Shown here: piece after piece, positions 43,361 through 53,544 of the stretch
Layout: each line of letters begins with the position of its first letter
Position numbering within the stretch: position 1 is the stretch's first letter
NCBI RefSeq assembly: GCF_015732285.1
Contig: NZ_WIQU01000022.1
Span: 6,536 to 70,535 of the forward strand
Length of the DNA stretch: 64,000 nt
From: Pectinatus frisingensis
Lineage (GTDB): Bacteria; Bacillota; Negativicutes; Selenomonadales; Selenomonadaceae
Direction: 5' to 3'
Made by a program: the position numbers and the translations under genes
The notes under the pieces: generated by a model
What the model was told of the DNA's origin: nothing
What the model saw: the letters and a program-made list of their open reading frames with translations, nothing else
The model's database searches: none

Positions 43361-46300
43361 TTATTCATCATAATCGTCATCATCGGCAGGCTTGCCGTCT
43401 GACGAAGTATTTCTTCCATCAGTGGTATCTTCTTCATTGGTCATATTGCCTAATTCAGCAATGATATCATCATCGCTGATGGAGTCTTTTTCTGCGGTAT
43501 CGGGCTTGTCGGCAGGAGCATCAACGGGATCGTTTTGAGAATTTTCCCGCGGTGCAGATTTTATATTATCAGCATGTGGTTCAACAATATCGTCATCTGG
43601 ATCGTGAATCATTATTTCCTGAGCATCTTCCGAAAGAACTTTGATATCCAGTCCGATGCTTTGTAATTCCTTAATAAGAACTTTAAATGATTCAGGAACA
43701 CCCGGTTCAGGAATGTTTTCTCCCTTGACAATGGCTTCATAGGTTTTTACACGACCTACAACATCATCGGATTTTACTGTTAAGATTTCTTGTAAAGTAT
43801 ACGCTGCGCCATAAGCTTCCAGTGCCCATACTTCCATTTCTCCGAAACGCTGTCCGCCAAACTGGGCTTTACCACCTAATGGCTGTTGTGTAACAAGCGA
43901 ATACGGTCCTGTGGAACGGGCATGGATTTTATCATCAACAAGATGATGTAATTTCAGCATGTAAACACAGCCGACAGTAACGGGATTTTCAAATGGTTCA
44001 CCGGTACGGCCGTCATAAAGTATGGTTTTGCCGTCATCGGAGAATTGTGACGCATGTAAGGTCTGGAATACTTCATTTTCCTTGGCACCGTCAAATACCG
44101 GAGTAGCTATGTGGATGCCTGCAACATCAGGTTTCGGCATACCATATTTATCATAATCGTAGCCGATATCCCGCAGCCGTTTTTCAACAGTAAGATCACC
44201 TGCTTTGATCTGCATACCCAGCTCGCGTACTGCCATGCCAAGATGTGTTTCCAGTACCTGTCCAATATTCATACGTGAAGGAACACCTAATGGATTTAAA
44301 ACAATTTGTACTGGGGTCCCATCCGGTAAAAATGGCATATCTTCTTCACGCATTACACGAGAGACAACGCCTTTGTTCCCATGACGACCGGCCATCTTAT
44401 CACCCACAGCAATTTTACGCTTCTGAGCAATGTAAACACGTACCAGCTGGTTCACGCCTGGTGGCAGTTCATCATTATTTTCACGGCTGAATATCTTAAC
44501 ATCTACAATCTTACCTGATTCACCATGCGGGACACGCAGTGATGTATCACGCACTTCCCGGGCTTTTTCGCCAAAGATGGCTCTCAATAATCTTTCTTCG
44601 GCGGTAAGTTCGGTTTCACCCTTAGGGGTAACCTTGCCGACCAGTATATCTCCTGGACGAACTTCAGCACCGATGCGGATGATACCTTTTTCATCAAGAT
44701 CTTTTAGAGCATCTTCTGCAACATTTGGCATATCACGGGTTATTTCTTCAGCACCCAATTTTGTATCACGGGCGTCACATTCGTATTCTTCAATATGAAT
44801 AGAGGTATATATATCTTCTTTTACTAATTTTTCGCTTAATAAGACGGCATCTTCATAGTTATAGCCTTCCCATGGCATAAATGCAACGATTATGTTATAG
44901 CCAAGCGCTAATTCACCGTGATCTGTGGCCGGACCGTCCGCAATTGGCTGACCTTTATAAATATTGTCGCCTTTGTAGACTATCGGAACCTGATTTATAC
45001 AGGTCCCTTGATTAGAACGCAGGTATTTTTGTAATTTATAGTTGTCATAGTCGCCGTTTTCCTTGCGGATTATAATCCGATCAGCGGTGACCTTACTTAT
45101 TGTTCCGGCATTTTTGGCTAAAATCATTACGCCGGAATCACAGGCAGCCTTATATTCCATACCGGTACCGACAAGTGGTGCCTGCGTACGTAATAAAGGA
45201 ACAGCTTGTCGCTGCATGTTTGCCCCCATCAGAGCACGGTTGGCATCATCGTTTTCCAAAAATGGAATCATTGCTGTTGCAATAGAAACTACTTGTTTTG
45301 GTGATACATCCATGTAATCTACAGAGTCAGCGGGCATTAAGCTGGTTTCTTCGTGGAAACGTGCTGTTACACGATTGTTGGCAAACCAATCATTATCATT
45401 TAATTTTTCGTTAGCCTGAGCGATTACGATATCTTCTTCTTCATCGGCAGTCAGATAGAAAACGTCACTGGTGACTTTTTTATGGATACGGTCAACTTTG
45501 CGATAGGGAGTTTCGATGAAACCAAAACGGTTGACCCGGGCGTAAGTGGACAGTGAACCAATGAGACCGATATTAGGACCTTCCGGAGTTTCAATAGGGC
45601 ACATGCGTCCATAATGAGAATTATGGACATCGCGTACTTCGAAACCGGCCCGTTCACGTGATAACCCACCGGGACCAAGGGCGCTCAGACGACGCTTATG
45701 AGTAAGTTCACTCAATGGATTATGCTGATCCATAAACTGGGACAATTGGCTTGAACCAAAAAATTCTTTTATTGACGCAACTACCGGACGGATATTAATA
45801 AGCGCTTGTGGCGTAATGGCTTCATTATCCTGAATTGTCATGCGTTCTCTAACGACACGTTCCATGCGCGATAATCCAATGCGAAACTGGTTTTGCAGTA
45901 ATTCACCAACGGAGCGCACACGGCGATTGCCTAAATGGTCAATGTCATCTGTAGAACCTATGCCATCCATCAAGTTCAAAAGATAATTAATTGCGGCCAT
46001 TATGTCTTCGATGGTTATTGTACGATGATGATATTCCAGAGTGGATGAACAAATCATCTTCATTGGTTTATCTTTTTTATTTTTGACATAGAAGGAAATT
46101 ATTTCCCCGTCACCAAAAATATTTTTTTCCTGTTCGACTGTAATGGGATTAAGCATTGTCATATTAATCGGGGTATTTGCAGGAATTACTATTTCACCCG
46201 TGGTGTGGTCAACTAACGGTTCAATCAGTTCATGACCTGATAAACGTCTTTTCCAGCCGAGTTTTTTTGTTATTTTATAGCGGCCTACTGTAGCTAAATC

Positions 46301-47089
46301 ATAACGTTTCGGATCAAAAAACAATCCGTCCAGGAGGGCTTGTGAATTTTCAACTGTAGGTGGTTCACCGGGACGCAGACGTTTGTAAATTTCAACTAAT
46401 GCTTCCTCTTTAGAGGTGGCACTGTCACGTTCCATTGTATTGACAATACGTGGGTCATTATCAAATAATTCGGCGATTGCCTGATTGGAACTTACTCCTA
46501 AGGCACGAATGAGAATTGTAACCGGTAGTTTGCGTGTACGATCTATTCGGACTGAAACAACATCATTAGCATCATTTTCTAATTCTATCCACGCACCACG
46601 GTTTGGAATAAGTGTAGAATTATACAATTGTTTACCAGTGGCATCAGTGGCAACACCATAATATGCACCTGGTGAACGCACTAACTGACTGACGATGACA
46701 CGTTCGGCTCCATTTATAATAAATGTACCTGTTTCTGTCATCAACGGGAAGTCACCCATAAAGACTTCCTGCTCTTTTATTTCTCCAGTTTCATTGTTTA
46801 TAAGACGAACATTGACTCTTAATGGTGCTGCGTAAGTAGTATCTCGTTCTTTGCATTCATCTATGGAATATTTCGGATCACCTAAAGAAAAATTTTCAAA
46901 GGATAAAACGAGATTCCCCGTAAAATCCTGAATAGGTGAGATATCATGGAAAATTTCTTTGAGGCCATCTTTCATGAACCATTCGTATGAACTTCTTTGG
47001 ATATCCAGCAAATGCGGCATATCCATAACTTCTTTAATTTTGGCGTAGCTATACCTTGTTCTTTTTCCTACCGGAACAGGTTTAAACAA
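43361..47089 (-). CDS. rpoB: RNA polymerase beta subunit with acidic C-terminal tail
   Basis: A 1,242-residue beta subunit: rifampicin region [56 protein letters not shown] and [20 protein letters not shown] are intact. The last 80 residues after [10 protein letters not shown] form an extra low-complexity acidic tail ([15 protein letters not shown]... ending ADDDDYDE), not part of the standard fold. TTG 47089 is taken as start (GAGGGG 8 nt upstream, protein [14 protein letters not shown]); an upstream GTG at 47098 overlaps the ribosome binding site. rplJL is not upstream; nnr is. Confidence 0.96.
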   Translation of the reverse strand: MFKPVPVGKRTRYSYAKIKEVMDMPHLLDIQRSSYEWFMKDGLKEIFHDISPIQDFTGNLVLSFENFSLGDPKYSIDECKERDTTYAAPLRVNVRLINNETGEIKEQEVFMGDFPLMTETGTFIINGAERVIVSQLVRSPGAYYGVATDATGKQLYNSTLIPNRGAWIELENDANDVVSVRIDRTRKLPVTILIRALGVSSNQAIAELFDNDPRIVNTMERDSATSKEEALVEIYKRLRPGEPPTVENSQALLDGLFFDPKRYDLATVGRYKITKKLGWKRRLSGHELIEPLVDHTTGEIVIPANTPINMTMLNPITVEQEKNIFGDGEIISFYVKNKKDKPMKMICSSTLEYHHRTITIEDIMAAINYLLNLMDGIGSTDDIDHLGNRRVRSVGELLQNQFRIGLSRMERVVRERMTIQDNEAITPQALINIRPVVASIKEFFGSSQLSQFMDQHNPLSELTHKRRLSALGPGGLSRERAGFEVRDVHNSHYGRMCPIETPEGPNIGLIGSLSTYARVNRFGFIETPYRKVDRIHKKVTSDVFYLTADEEEDIVIAQANEKLNDNDWFANNRVTARFHEETSLMPADSVDYMDVSPKQVVSIATAMIPFLENDDANRALMGANMQRQAVPLLRTQAPLVGTGMEYKAACDSGVMILAKNAGTISKVTADRIIIRKENGDYDNYKLQKYLRSNQGTCINQVPIVYKGDNIYKGQPIADGPATDHGELALGYNIIVAFMPWEGYNYEDAVLLSEKLVKEDIYTSIHIEEYECDARDTKLGAEEITRDMPNVAEDALKDLDEKGIIRIGAEVRPGDILVGKVTPKGETELTAEERLLRAIFGEKAREVRDTSLRVPHGESGKIVDVKIFSRENNDELPPGVNQLVRVYIAQKRKIAVGDKMAGRHGNKGVVSRVMREEDMPFLPDGTPVQIVLNPLGVPSRMNIGQVLETHLGMAVRELGMQIKAGDLTVEKRLRDIGYDYDKYGMPKPDVAGIHIATPVFDGAKENEVFQTLHASQFSDDGKTILYDGRTGEPFENPVTVGCVYMLKLHHLVDDKIHARSTGPYSLVTQQPLGGKAQFGGQRFGEMEVWALEAYGAAYTLQEILTVKSDDVVGRVKTYEAIVKGENIPEPGVPESFKVLIKELQSIGLDIKVLSEDAQEIMIHDPDDDIVEPHADNIKSAPRENSQNDPVDAPADKPDTAEKDSISDDDIIAELGNMTNEEDTTDGRNTSSDGKPADDDDYDE

Positions 47090-47142
47090 AATTTTCACCC
47101 CTCAGCACATTTACACAATAATAAAGTAATGAACATTAAAAA

Positions 47143-47173
47143 GGCAAGGCCATTATTGCTGTTCACACCTTGC
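47143..47173 (-). terminator. Leader hairpin before rpoB (possible attenuator)
   Basis: GCAAGG (47144-47149) pairs with CCTTGC (47168-47173), with A- and T-runs on both sides, so it looks like an intrinsic terminator in the rpoB leader between its promoter and start. A second hairpin, TTATCCGTA against TACGGATAA, spans about 47219-47253. Together they suggest attenuation of rpoBC. Confidence 0.55.
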
Positions 47174-47275
47174 TTTTTTAATTTCGTGATATTTCATTGT
47201 ACACCCCGCCTGATATATTTTATCCGTAGGCAATGCACTTCCTTTTACGGATAATTAGCCATTCTGTAATAACCA

Positions 47276-47304
47276 ATTATAGCACAACATAGCTCAAAGG
47301 TCAA
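47276..47304 (-). promoter_or_regulatory. rpoBC promoter
   Basis: Minus strand TTGACC (complement of 47299-47304), an exact 17-nt spacer and a perfect TATAAT (complement of 47276-47281). The -35 half lies in one arm of a 20-nt inverted repeat (47286-47305 and 47326-47345, one mismatch). The leader to TTG 47089 is about 180 nt. Confidence 0.75.
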
Positions 47305-47400
47305 CCAAAACATGAAATAATTTTAGTTGACCTTTGAGTTATGTTATACCAGATATTATGATAAGAGTCAAATATTGTTTGTTCAGCAGCTAGTGTACGA

Positions 47401-48942
47401 TCATAGATTGGCACGGGCCGTTTGAGTATTATTCATTATGTCGCTGGCGATAAGACCGATCATGCCGTGCTGAGCTGCTATATCGCCGGCTTTACCATGT
47501 AAGTAAACAGCAGCTATGGCAGCTTTTTTTGCATCTGTTTCCGCACGTATTGCCGCAGTTATTCCAGCCAGAACATCTCCACAGCCTGCAGTTGCCATTC
47601 CCTGGTTACCGACTGTTGTCAGGAATATATTACCATCAGGACAGGCGACAATAGTTTTTTCACTTTTTAGGATAAAGATACTGTTGTATTTTATAGATGC
47701 TCTGCGGGCATATGACCATAAATCTGCCTTGAGTTCTTTTACTTTGATTTGCAATAAATTGGCCATTTCACCGAGATGCGGAGTCAATATCGGCGGGGTG
47801 AAGCATTTAGCCAACTCATCGATGTGCCCGGAAAATGCAAAGATAGCATCAGCGTCTAATATAACTGGTTTTTTTATTTTATTGACCAGTTCACGTACGA
47901 ATTGTAAAGTAGCAGTATCTCTGCCTAAACCGGGACCGATTAATATGCTGTCATAGCTTTCTTCTCGTGGCAATATTAAATTAATGGCTGAGATTCCCAG
48001 TATTCCGGGTTTTTCTTCTGGCAGAGGTTTTACGATCACTTCTGTCATTTTGCCAGCGAATATAGGGTATAAACTCTCAGCAGTTCCCAAAGTTACGAGT
48101 CCTGCGCCTGCACGCAAAGCTGCCTGAGAGCATAATGACGCGGCACCTGTGTAACCGGTTGAACCTGCAATGACCAGTATTCTGCCGCAACTGCCTTTGT
48201 AAGCATTCATCGGACGAGGCAGCAGAAATTTTTTTGTCAAATTTTTATCAATAAATCTTTGTTTAATAGTTGTATCATTGAGGACATTGAGAGGAATGCC
48301 AATGCTGTCTGTCAATAATTTACCAGTATAGATTACACCTGGATAAAGCAGGTTTCCTATTTTAGGAATACCTAAAGTAATTGTCGTTGTGGCTTTTACT
48401 GCCTGTCCATCGCTTACGGTGCCATTGTCGGCGTTTACACCGCTGGGAATATCAATGGCAACGACTGATTTTCCAGCATTGTTTATGTAAGCAATCATTT
48501 TTTTGTAGTCATCTTTTAATGGCAAGCGAACACCAGTGCCGCAGAGTCCGTCAATGACGATATCAGATAAATTTAGGCCTAATCTGACTTTATCCCAGTC
48601 GTGAGGTGTTTTTATAAAGTAAAGCTCTGCACCCATATGTAGTAATATTGCATAATTCGAACGGGCTGACCCGGTAAAATGTTCAATATTGCCTAAAAGA
48701 AAAATTTTTACTTTAAGATTAAAATTCAATAAATGCCTTGCTGCAACTAAGGCATCACCGCCGTTATTACCCATTCCGGCAGCCACAAAAACAGTTTTAT
48801 CAGAATTGTTTTCCAACAAATTGAATGCAGCCCGGGCAACAGCACGTCCGGCATTTTCCATTAAGACGATTTCTTTGATACCGTATTCTTCAATAGCTGT
48901 TTTGTCAATATTTTTTATTTGTTCAACTGTTGCTATTCGCAA
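47401..48942 (-). CDS. nnr: Bifunctional NAD(P)HX epimerase / dehydratase
   Basis: A 513-residue fusion. Residues 1-210 are the YjeF_N epimerase (LMENAGRAVAR, AAGMGNNGGDAL, GLCGTGVRLPL, DIPSGVNAD). Residues 230-510 are the ADP-dependent NnrD dehydratase of ribokinase fold (GRILVIAGSTGYTGAA, IGPGLGR, GNQGMATAGCGDVLAG). It repairs hydrated NADH and NADPH. TTG 48942 is chosen since GGGGAGG lies 7 nt upstream. It is next to motB but separated by 65 nt. Confidence 0.93.
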   Translation of the reverse strand: MRIATVEQIKNIDKTAIEEYGIKEIVLMENAGRAVARAAFNLLENNSDKTVFVAAGMGNNGGDALVAARHLLNFNLKVKIFLLGNIEHFTGSARSNYAILLHMGAELYFIKTPHDWDKVRLGLNLSDIVIDGLCGTGVRLPLKDDYKKMIAYINNAGKSVVAIDIPSGVNADNGTVSDGQAVKATTTITLGIPKIGNLLYPGVIYTGKLLTDSIGIPLNVLNDTTIKQRFIDKNLTKKFLLPRPMNAYKGSCGRILVIAGSTGYTGAASLCSQAALRAGAGLVTLGTAESLYPIFAGKMTEVIVKPLPEEKPGILGISAINLILPREESYDSILIGPGLGRDTATLQFVRELVNKIKKPVILDADAIFAFSGHIDELAKCFTPPILTPHLGEMANLLQIKVKELKADLWSYARRASIKYNSIFILKSEKTIVACPDGNIFLTTVGNQGMATAGCGDVLAGITAAIRAETDAKKAAIAAVYLHGKAGDIAAQHGMIGLIASDIMNNTQTARANL

Positions 48943-49007
48943 TTGAAAAACCTCCCCTGCCAAGTGTTGCTGCAGGCCAGAGACTAATTTTTGACCTGGT
49001 TATAACA

Positions 49008-49787
49008 CTATTTGATGTTTTGGATGCCATCAGGTGAGTAGCTGCGCGCAATCAACACTTCTACCCGACGATTCTGGGCACGATGCTCCGGTGTATCATT
49101 GGGCACTATCGGATGGTACTCACTGTTTCCTGTAGCTTGAAAGCGTGCAGGGTTAAGATTGGGATTTTTTTGCAAAATTTCTTTCATGAAATTAAGCGCC
49201 CGCTGACTGCTCAAGTCCCAGTTAGAAGGAAAGCGGCTGTTGGAGATGGGGACATTGTCAGTATGTCCGGAAATTATGACACTCTGGCTGATTTCTCCTA
49301 ATAAAGATGCCACGATAGATGTTACTTTGTTGGAGTCATTTGTCAAATCGGCACTGCCAGAAGCAAACAGGGCTTTTTCCTTGATCCGTATCATCAAACC
49401 CGGTTCAGTCATCTGTGTACTGACTTCATTTTCCAAATGATTTTTTTTAATGTATGCTTCAAGCTTTTGCTGTTCTTGTTCTAATTTATCATTTTCTGCC
49501 ACATAATCGTTCATGGACTTTTGTCTGGTTTGATCTTCGGTAAGATAGGCAGAGTAACCGCTTTGTGTTCCCATTTTGTTGAAAAAAGAAATACCGCCTG
49601 CATTGAAACCACGCCGAAATGAAGCTGTAGCATCATCAGTGTTTTTGCTGGAAGCGGCACTGACTGCAAAAAGAACGATAAACAGTGCTAATAGAAGTGT
49701 CAACAAATCTGAATAAGGTAGAAGCCATGCTTCGCTGGCATGTTCTTCCTTGGGCTTAGGTCTTTTTTTTCGTGCCACATCATTCAC
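49008..49787 (-). CDS. motB: Flagellar stator protein MotB
   Basis: A 259-residue protein: short cytoplasmic N-terminus, one membrane helix with the ion-binding aspartate Asp27 (LLPYSDLLTLLLALFIVLF), and a C-terminal OmpA-like peptidoglycan-binding domain (ISGHTDNVPISNSRFPSNWD, and NRRVEV). It anchors the stator to the wall. GTG start overlaps the motA stop by 8 nt. No other flagellar gene is in the window, but a complete pair implies the host swims or has recently swum. Confidence 0.92.
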   Translation of the reverse strand: MNDVARKKRPKPKEEHASEAWLLPYSDLLTLLLALFIVLFAVSAASSKNTDDATASFRRGFNAGGISFFNKMGTQSGYSAYLTEDQTRQKSMNDYVAENDKLEQEQQKLEAYIKKNHLENEVSTQMTEPGLMIRIKEKALFASGSADLTNDSNKVTSIVASLLGEISQSVIISGHTDNVPISNSRFPSNWDLSSQRALNFMKEILQKNPNLNPARFQATGNSEYHPIVPNDTPEHRAQNRRVEVLIARSYSPDGIQNIK

Positions 49788-50565
49788 CCGCTTTTTCAGA
49801 TTTTATTTTGTCTCTTTCCGACTGAGGAATAAATGTCATTAGCTTTGCTTCAATTGCCATTGGTGAATCACCGGCCTGCAAAGATAAAATACCTTCAATG
49901 ATCATTCGTTTCTGGGCGATTTCCATTTGAGACAGAATTTTTAGCTTATTGGCTATTGGCAGCCATAATACATAACCGGTGAATATACCTAGTAAAGTAG
50001 CAACGAATGCAGCCGAAATAGCATGACCGAGTGCCTCAATATCCGATAGATTTCCCAGCGCTGCAATAAGTCCTACAACGGCACCTAATACACCGAGTGT
50101 AGGTGCGTAAGTACCGGCTTGGACAAATATCGACATACCCTCAGAATGACGGTGTTCCATGACCTGCAGTTCTGCTTCCAATACATCACTAACAAATTCA
50201 GGATCCATCCCGTCAATTACCATTGATAAACCTGAACGAAAAAACGGGTCTTCAATTTCATTTACTCTGTCTTCCAACGCTAAGATGCCTTCACGTCGGG
50301 CAACTTGAGATAAATCAACAAAAAGCTGGAGCATTTCAGTTTTGGGTTTGTTGTCAGGCGGCTGTAGCGTTTTTTTGATTAACTTTGGAAAATTCTTCAT
50401 CTGCTCTGATGTAAATCCGGTAAACAGACAGGATATAGTACCTCCGATAATAATCAAAAATGCAGCCGGGTTGATCATTACCGTAGGATCTGCTCCTTTT
50501 AACACATATCCTATACTCACTGATAAAAAACCAACGGCTAAACCGATAATTGTCGATTTTTCCAA
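49780..50565 (-). CDS. motA: Flagellar stator protein MotA
   Basis: A 261-residue MotA with four membrane helices (near 5-24, 35-53, about 150-170, 182-204) and the charged cytoplasmic loop VARREGILALEDRVNEIEDPF used to press against FliG. The P-GAVVGLIAAL helix is typical. With MotB it makes the ion-driven stator. TTG start 50565 with GGGAGGG about 9 nt upstream. Confidence 0.93.
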   Translation of the reverse strand: MEKSTIIGLAVGFLSVSIGYVLKGADPTVMINPAAFLIIIGGTISCLFTGFTSEQMKNFPKLIKKTLQPPDNKPKTEMLQLFVDLSQVARREGILALEDRVNEIEDPFFRSGLSMVIDGMDPEFVSDVLEAELQVMEHRHSEGMSIFVQAGTYAPTLGVLGAVVGLIAALGNLSDIEALGHAISAAFVATLLGIFTGYVLWLPIANKLKILSQMEIAQKRMIIEGILSLQAGDSPMAIEAKLMTFIPQSERDKIKSEKAGE

Positions 50566-50753
50566 GCTTAAATCCCTCCCTGGATTGCTAAATACATTTA
50601 TTTAGAATCGAATTCTAAGTTTAATTGTATATTATTCCATATGGTACAGTAAAAATCCTATTAAAAAATTATTTTATTTCATTTTTATCAAAAATTATTA
50701 TATTTGTATAGTAAAACGGCGAAGAATTCCTTCGCCGCTTCATTATTTGTAGA

Positions 50754-51698
50754 TTATATTTTAATATCGGCCGCCTGTTTGAGCGTTAATTTCGCTTCTG
50801 CGATTATCGAAGTGATTATAGTTTTTGCCGGTTCCACTTTATTTAGCAACGTCAATGTTTGCCCGGCCTGAACCATACCATTTTCGATATCACCGTCAAC
50901 AGCAGCTAATTTATTGGTGCCGGTAGCCATTTTAATGAGTTGTTCCTTGGTTGTGGTACCCAAATTCTCTTTGGTGACAAAATCCTGGGAAAATTTATTT
51001 TTTAGACCACGGACAGCAGCCCCAAGTGTATAACCAGTTACAATAGTATCAGTATCAATAGCTTGTAATAGTTTTTCCTTGACATTTTTATGAACCTGGC
51101 ATTCCTCAGCTACTAAAAAACGTGTTCCCATTTGAATGCCTGCAGCCCCCATCAATAATGCTGCGGCTAATCCCCGGCCATCGGCAAAGCCGCCGGCCAT
51201 GATGACAGGAATATTTACGGCTGGTATGACCTGTTCCATCAAAGCCATAGTTGATAATACCCCGATATGACCGCCGGCTTCCATCCCTTCAGCAACCATG
51301 GCATCAGCACCTGCGTCTGCTACACGTTTTGCCAACTTAACATTGGGAATGACGGGAATTACTTTTATGCCGGCTGAATGCAGAGCTTTGAAATAAGGCA
51401 CAGGATTACCCGCACCTAAAGTTACAAATGCCGGTTTTTCTTCGCAGAGTACTTTAAGAATTTCGTCTTTATTTGGCGCCATAAGCATCATGTTTACACC
51501 GAATGGTTTATCGGTTAATGTTTTGGTGAGCCTTATTTGATCACGGACGAAGTCGGTCGTTCTGCCGCCGCTGGAAATAATACCGGCCCCACCGGCATTT
51601 GATACGGCCGCTGTTAATTTTGCTTCAGATACCCAGGCCATGCCGCCTTGTACTATCGGATATTGCACACCAAGGACTTCCGTTATCATTTTTGGCAT
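50754..51698 (-). CDS. fabK: Enoyl-ACP reductase II FabK
   Basis: A 314-residue FMN enzyme of the nitronate monooxygenase superfamily: YPIVQGGMAWVSEAKLTAAV, GGAGIISSGG, FGVNMMLMAPN, the EGMEAGGHIG catalytic-His segment and GAAGIQMGTRFL. FabK performs the last step of fatty acid elongation with NAD(P)H in many Firmicutes without FabI. The other fab genes are not here. ATG 51698 follows AAGGAGG; the open frame upstream overlaps the neighbouring gene's 3' end and is not used. Confidence 0.88.
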   Translation of the reverse strand: MPKMITEVLGVQYPIVQGGMAWVSEAKLTAAVSNAGGAGIISSGGRTTDFVRDQIRLTKTLTDKPFGVNMMLMAPNKDEILKVLCEEKPAFVTLGAGNPVPYFKALHSAGIKVIPVIPNVKLAKRVADAGADAMVAEGMEAGGHIGVLSTMALMEQVIPAVNIPVIMAGGFADGRGLAAALLMGAAGIQMGTRFLVAEECQVHKNVKEKLLQAIDTDTIVTGYTLGAAVRGLKNKFSQDFVTKENLGTTTKEQLIKMATGTNKLAAVDGDIENGMVQAGQTLTLLNKVEPAKTIITSIIAEAKLTLKQAADIKI

Positions 51699-51750
51699 TA
51701 ATAATGCCTCCTTTTTTATTATCTGATGAACTGCAATTAATTTCATGGTA

Positions 51751-52017
51751 TCATTTTTTATCGTTTTTGTCATTACTATTAGCTAATAAAGTCATTTTTG
51801 CGGCATGTGTCAATTGTTTTATTTCATATTCTCGCTTCATAGCTTCCGATTTAGTGGCAAAAATTTCATAATAAGCAATTGTAACCGGCAGACGTGCCCG
51901 TGTATATTTACTGCCAGCCCCGCTGTTATGCGCTGCCAGACGCATAGTAAGGTTATTGGTCCAGCCGGTGTAAAGGCTGCCGTCACTGCAGCGAAGAATG
52001 TAAGTGTAAGCGGTCAT
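51751..52017 (-). CDS. GIY-YIG nuclease family protein (UPF0213/YhbQ-like)
   Basis: An 88-residue protein of one GIY-YIG domain: YTYILRCSDGSLYTGWTNNL gives the two-strand Y-Y/G motif, with Arg26 (MRLAAHN) and Glu near 63 (KREYEIK) as catalytic residues. YhbQ-type proteins cut DNA weakly; the cellular role is uncertain. It starts 3 nt after the ppiB stop, so it may be co-transcribed with it. Confidence 0.88.
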   Translation of the reverse strand: MTAYTYILRCSDGSLYTGWTNNLTMRLAAHNSGAGSKYTRARLPVTIAYYEIFATKSEAMKREYEIKQLTHAAKMTLLANSNDKNDKK

Positions 52018-52020
52018 TTG

Positions 52021-52491
52021 TTAATTTTCACTGATGGATATTTGCTCAATGATGACATCTTCACAAGGACGATCTTGAAAATCGGTTTTTACCCGACCAA
52101 TATTTTTGACGATATCCATACCGTCGGTTACTTTGCCAAAAACAGTATGATGTCCATCAAGCCAAGGTGTAGCCGCTAAGGTAATAAAAAATTGAGAACC
52201 ACCGGTATTCGGTCCGGCATTGGCCATCGATAAAATTCCTTCTGTGTCATGTTTCAAATTATCATCGAACTCATCAGGAATTGTATAACCGGGGCCGCCT
52301 GTGCCGTTACCGTCGGGATCACCGCCTTGAATCATAAATCCGTCGATTACCCGATGAAAAATTAAACCGTTATAAAACTTTTTATTGATAAGGTCTAAAA
52401 AATTTTTTGTCGTTTTAGGTACTTTATCTTCAAATAGTTCTATTGCAAAATCACCTAATGTAGTTTTAAATTGTATTGTATGATTTATCAT
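52021..52491 (-). CDS. ppiB: Peptidyl-prolyl cis-trans isomerase, cyclophilin type
   Basis: A 156-residue cyclophilin: [15 protein letters not shown] with the active-site Arg, [20 protein letters not shown], and the [11 protein letters not shown] end. No signal peptide, so it works in the cytoplasm. CTGGAG about 9 nt upstream of ATG 52491. Confidence 0.93.
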   Translation of the reverse strand: MINHTIQFKTTLGDFAIELFEDKVPKTTKNFLDLINKKFYNGLIFHRVIDGFMIQGGDPDGNGTGGPGYTIPDEFDDNLKHDTEGILSMANAGPNTGGSQFFITLAATPWLDGHHTVFGKVTDGMDIVKNIGRVKTDFQDRPCEDVIIEQISISEN

Positions 52492-52530
52492 TTTATCGCG
52501 CTCCAGTTTAGTTTTTTTATATAAAATGCG

Positions 52531-53244
52531 TCAGTCGGTTTCGGTTATTGTCGTGTTTTGTCCCGGTTGAGCTGGTGACCATATATTTATCGGTCTGTTG
52601 TTCCCGGCAAAATTATTTGGAAGCGGCCAGGGACTGCGGCCAGCGTTATGCATAGCAATCAGATTTTTTACATCGGTATTGCGGCAGAATTCTTTGACAC
52701 CCCAGTCACAGCAGTCTTCAAGCCGGGTATCAATTGGGAAAAAGGTAATATCCGTTTGTAAACCGATCAATTTTTTCATTTGTTTAGCAAATCCGTTTCT
52801 GGCGAAAGCATTGTTTTGGGCGGTATCGGCTTTCCAGTGCCACCAGTTAAAATCACCGGCATGAAATATTTTCCAACCGTTTGTTTCAACGAAAAAAGAT
52901 ATTCCGGCATCGGTTGAGCTGTAAGAAATCACTTTGATTTGATTATCGGTGTAATTGTCATATTCATTTAATACCACAGTTTTGTCAATTGGCAGTGTTT
53001 TTCTGTCGTGAATATCATAGCTGATAAAGTATTTTGTAACTTTTGCAGAAAATTCTCCTATATCCGGATTCCAGTGATCAAAGTGACTGTGCGAAACAAA
53101 AAAATAAATTTTTTGATATTTTGCCAAAATACTTGGCAAACAATTTTTTTTGTCTATATAGTAATCAAAAATCAGCGCACAATCTTTCAATTCAACGATA
53201 AAGCCGCTATTATATAAATATGTTATTTTAGCTGTTCTGACCAT
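52531..53244 (-). CDS. MBL-fold metal-dependent hydrolase
   Basis: A 237-residue metallo-beta-lactamase fold protein. The metal motif HSHFDHW is near residue 57 and FHAGDFNWWHW near 130; further histidines are lacking compared with full hydrolases, as in UlaG-like proteins. Substrate unknown. ATG 53244 (AAGAGG 10 nt upstream) is preferred over the ATG 7 codons earlier. Confidence 0.8.
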   Translation of the reverse strand: MVRTAKITYLYNSGFIVELKDCALIFDYYIDKKNCLPSILAKYQKIYFFVSHSHFDHWNPDIGEFSAKVTKYFISYDIHDRKTLPIDKTVVLNEYDNYTDNQIKVISYSSTDAGISFFVETNGWKIFHAGDFNWWHWKADTAQNNAFARNGFAKQMKKLIGLQTDITFFPIDTRLEDCCDWGVKEFCRNTDVKNLIAMHNAGRSPWPLPNNFAGNNRPINIWSPAQPGQNTTITETD

Positions 53245-53339
53245 AATTGTAATGCCTCTTTTCATATCCTGATATAGTAATATTTTATTAATAATGATAT
53301 GCTGATGTCAACTATAATATTATATATTTATTTTGTTTA

Positions 53340-53367
53340 TTGACGTTTCACATTATGTTACTATAAG
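53340..53367 (+). promoter_or_regulatory. Candidate cdaA promoter
   Basis: TTGACG (53340-53345), 16 nt, TATAAG (53362-53367), about 180 nt before cdaA. No riboswitch or other structured leader is evident. Confidence 0.45.
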
Positions 53368-53544
53368 ATAATATAGAGAATTTAACAGGTTGCTATTGCG
53401 GTAATATTATCCGTGAACAACCAGATTTTAGATATAGAATTGTTGGTTTTGCCAATTAATTTTCGCTAAATTATAGGATATACAAGGATTTTTATTATAA
53501 AAATAGAATAAATTTATTATACCTTTTTACTAAGGAGAATTCTA

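Noticed and set aside
47219-47253. TTATCCGTA/TACGGATAA repeat as a third copy of the 3' element
   Set aside because: It shares only the TTATCCG string and lacks the other ordered blocks and the outer stem.
53266-53544. Small RNA or short gene between the MBL gene and cdaA
   Set aside because: AT-rich DNA with a possible promoter only; no hairpin with a T-run or open frame with a ribosome binding site.
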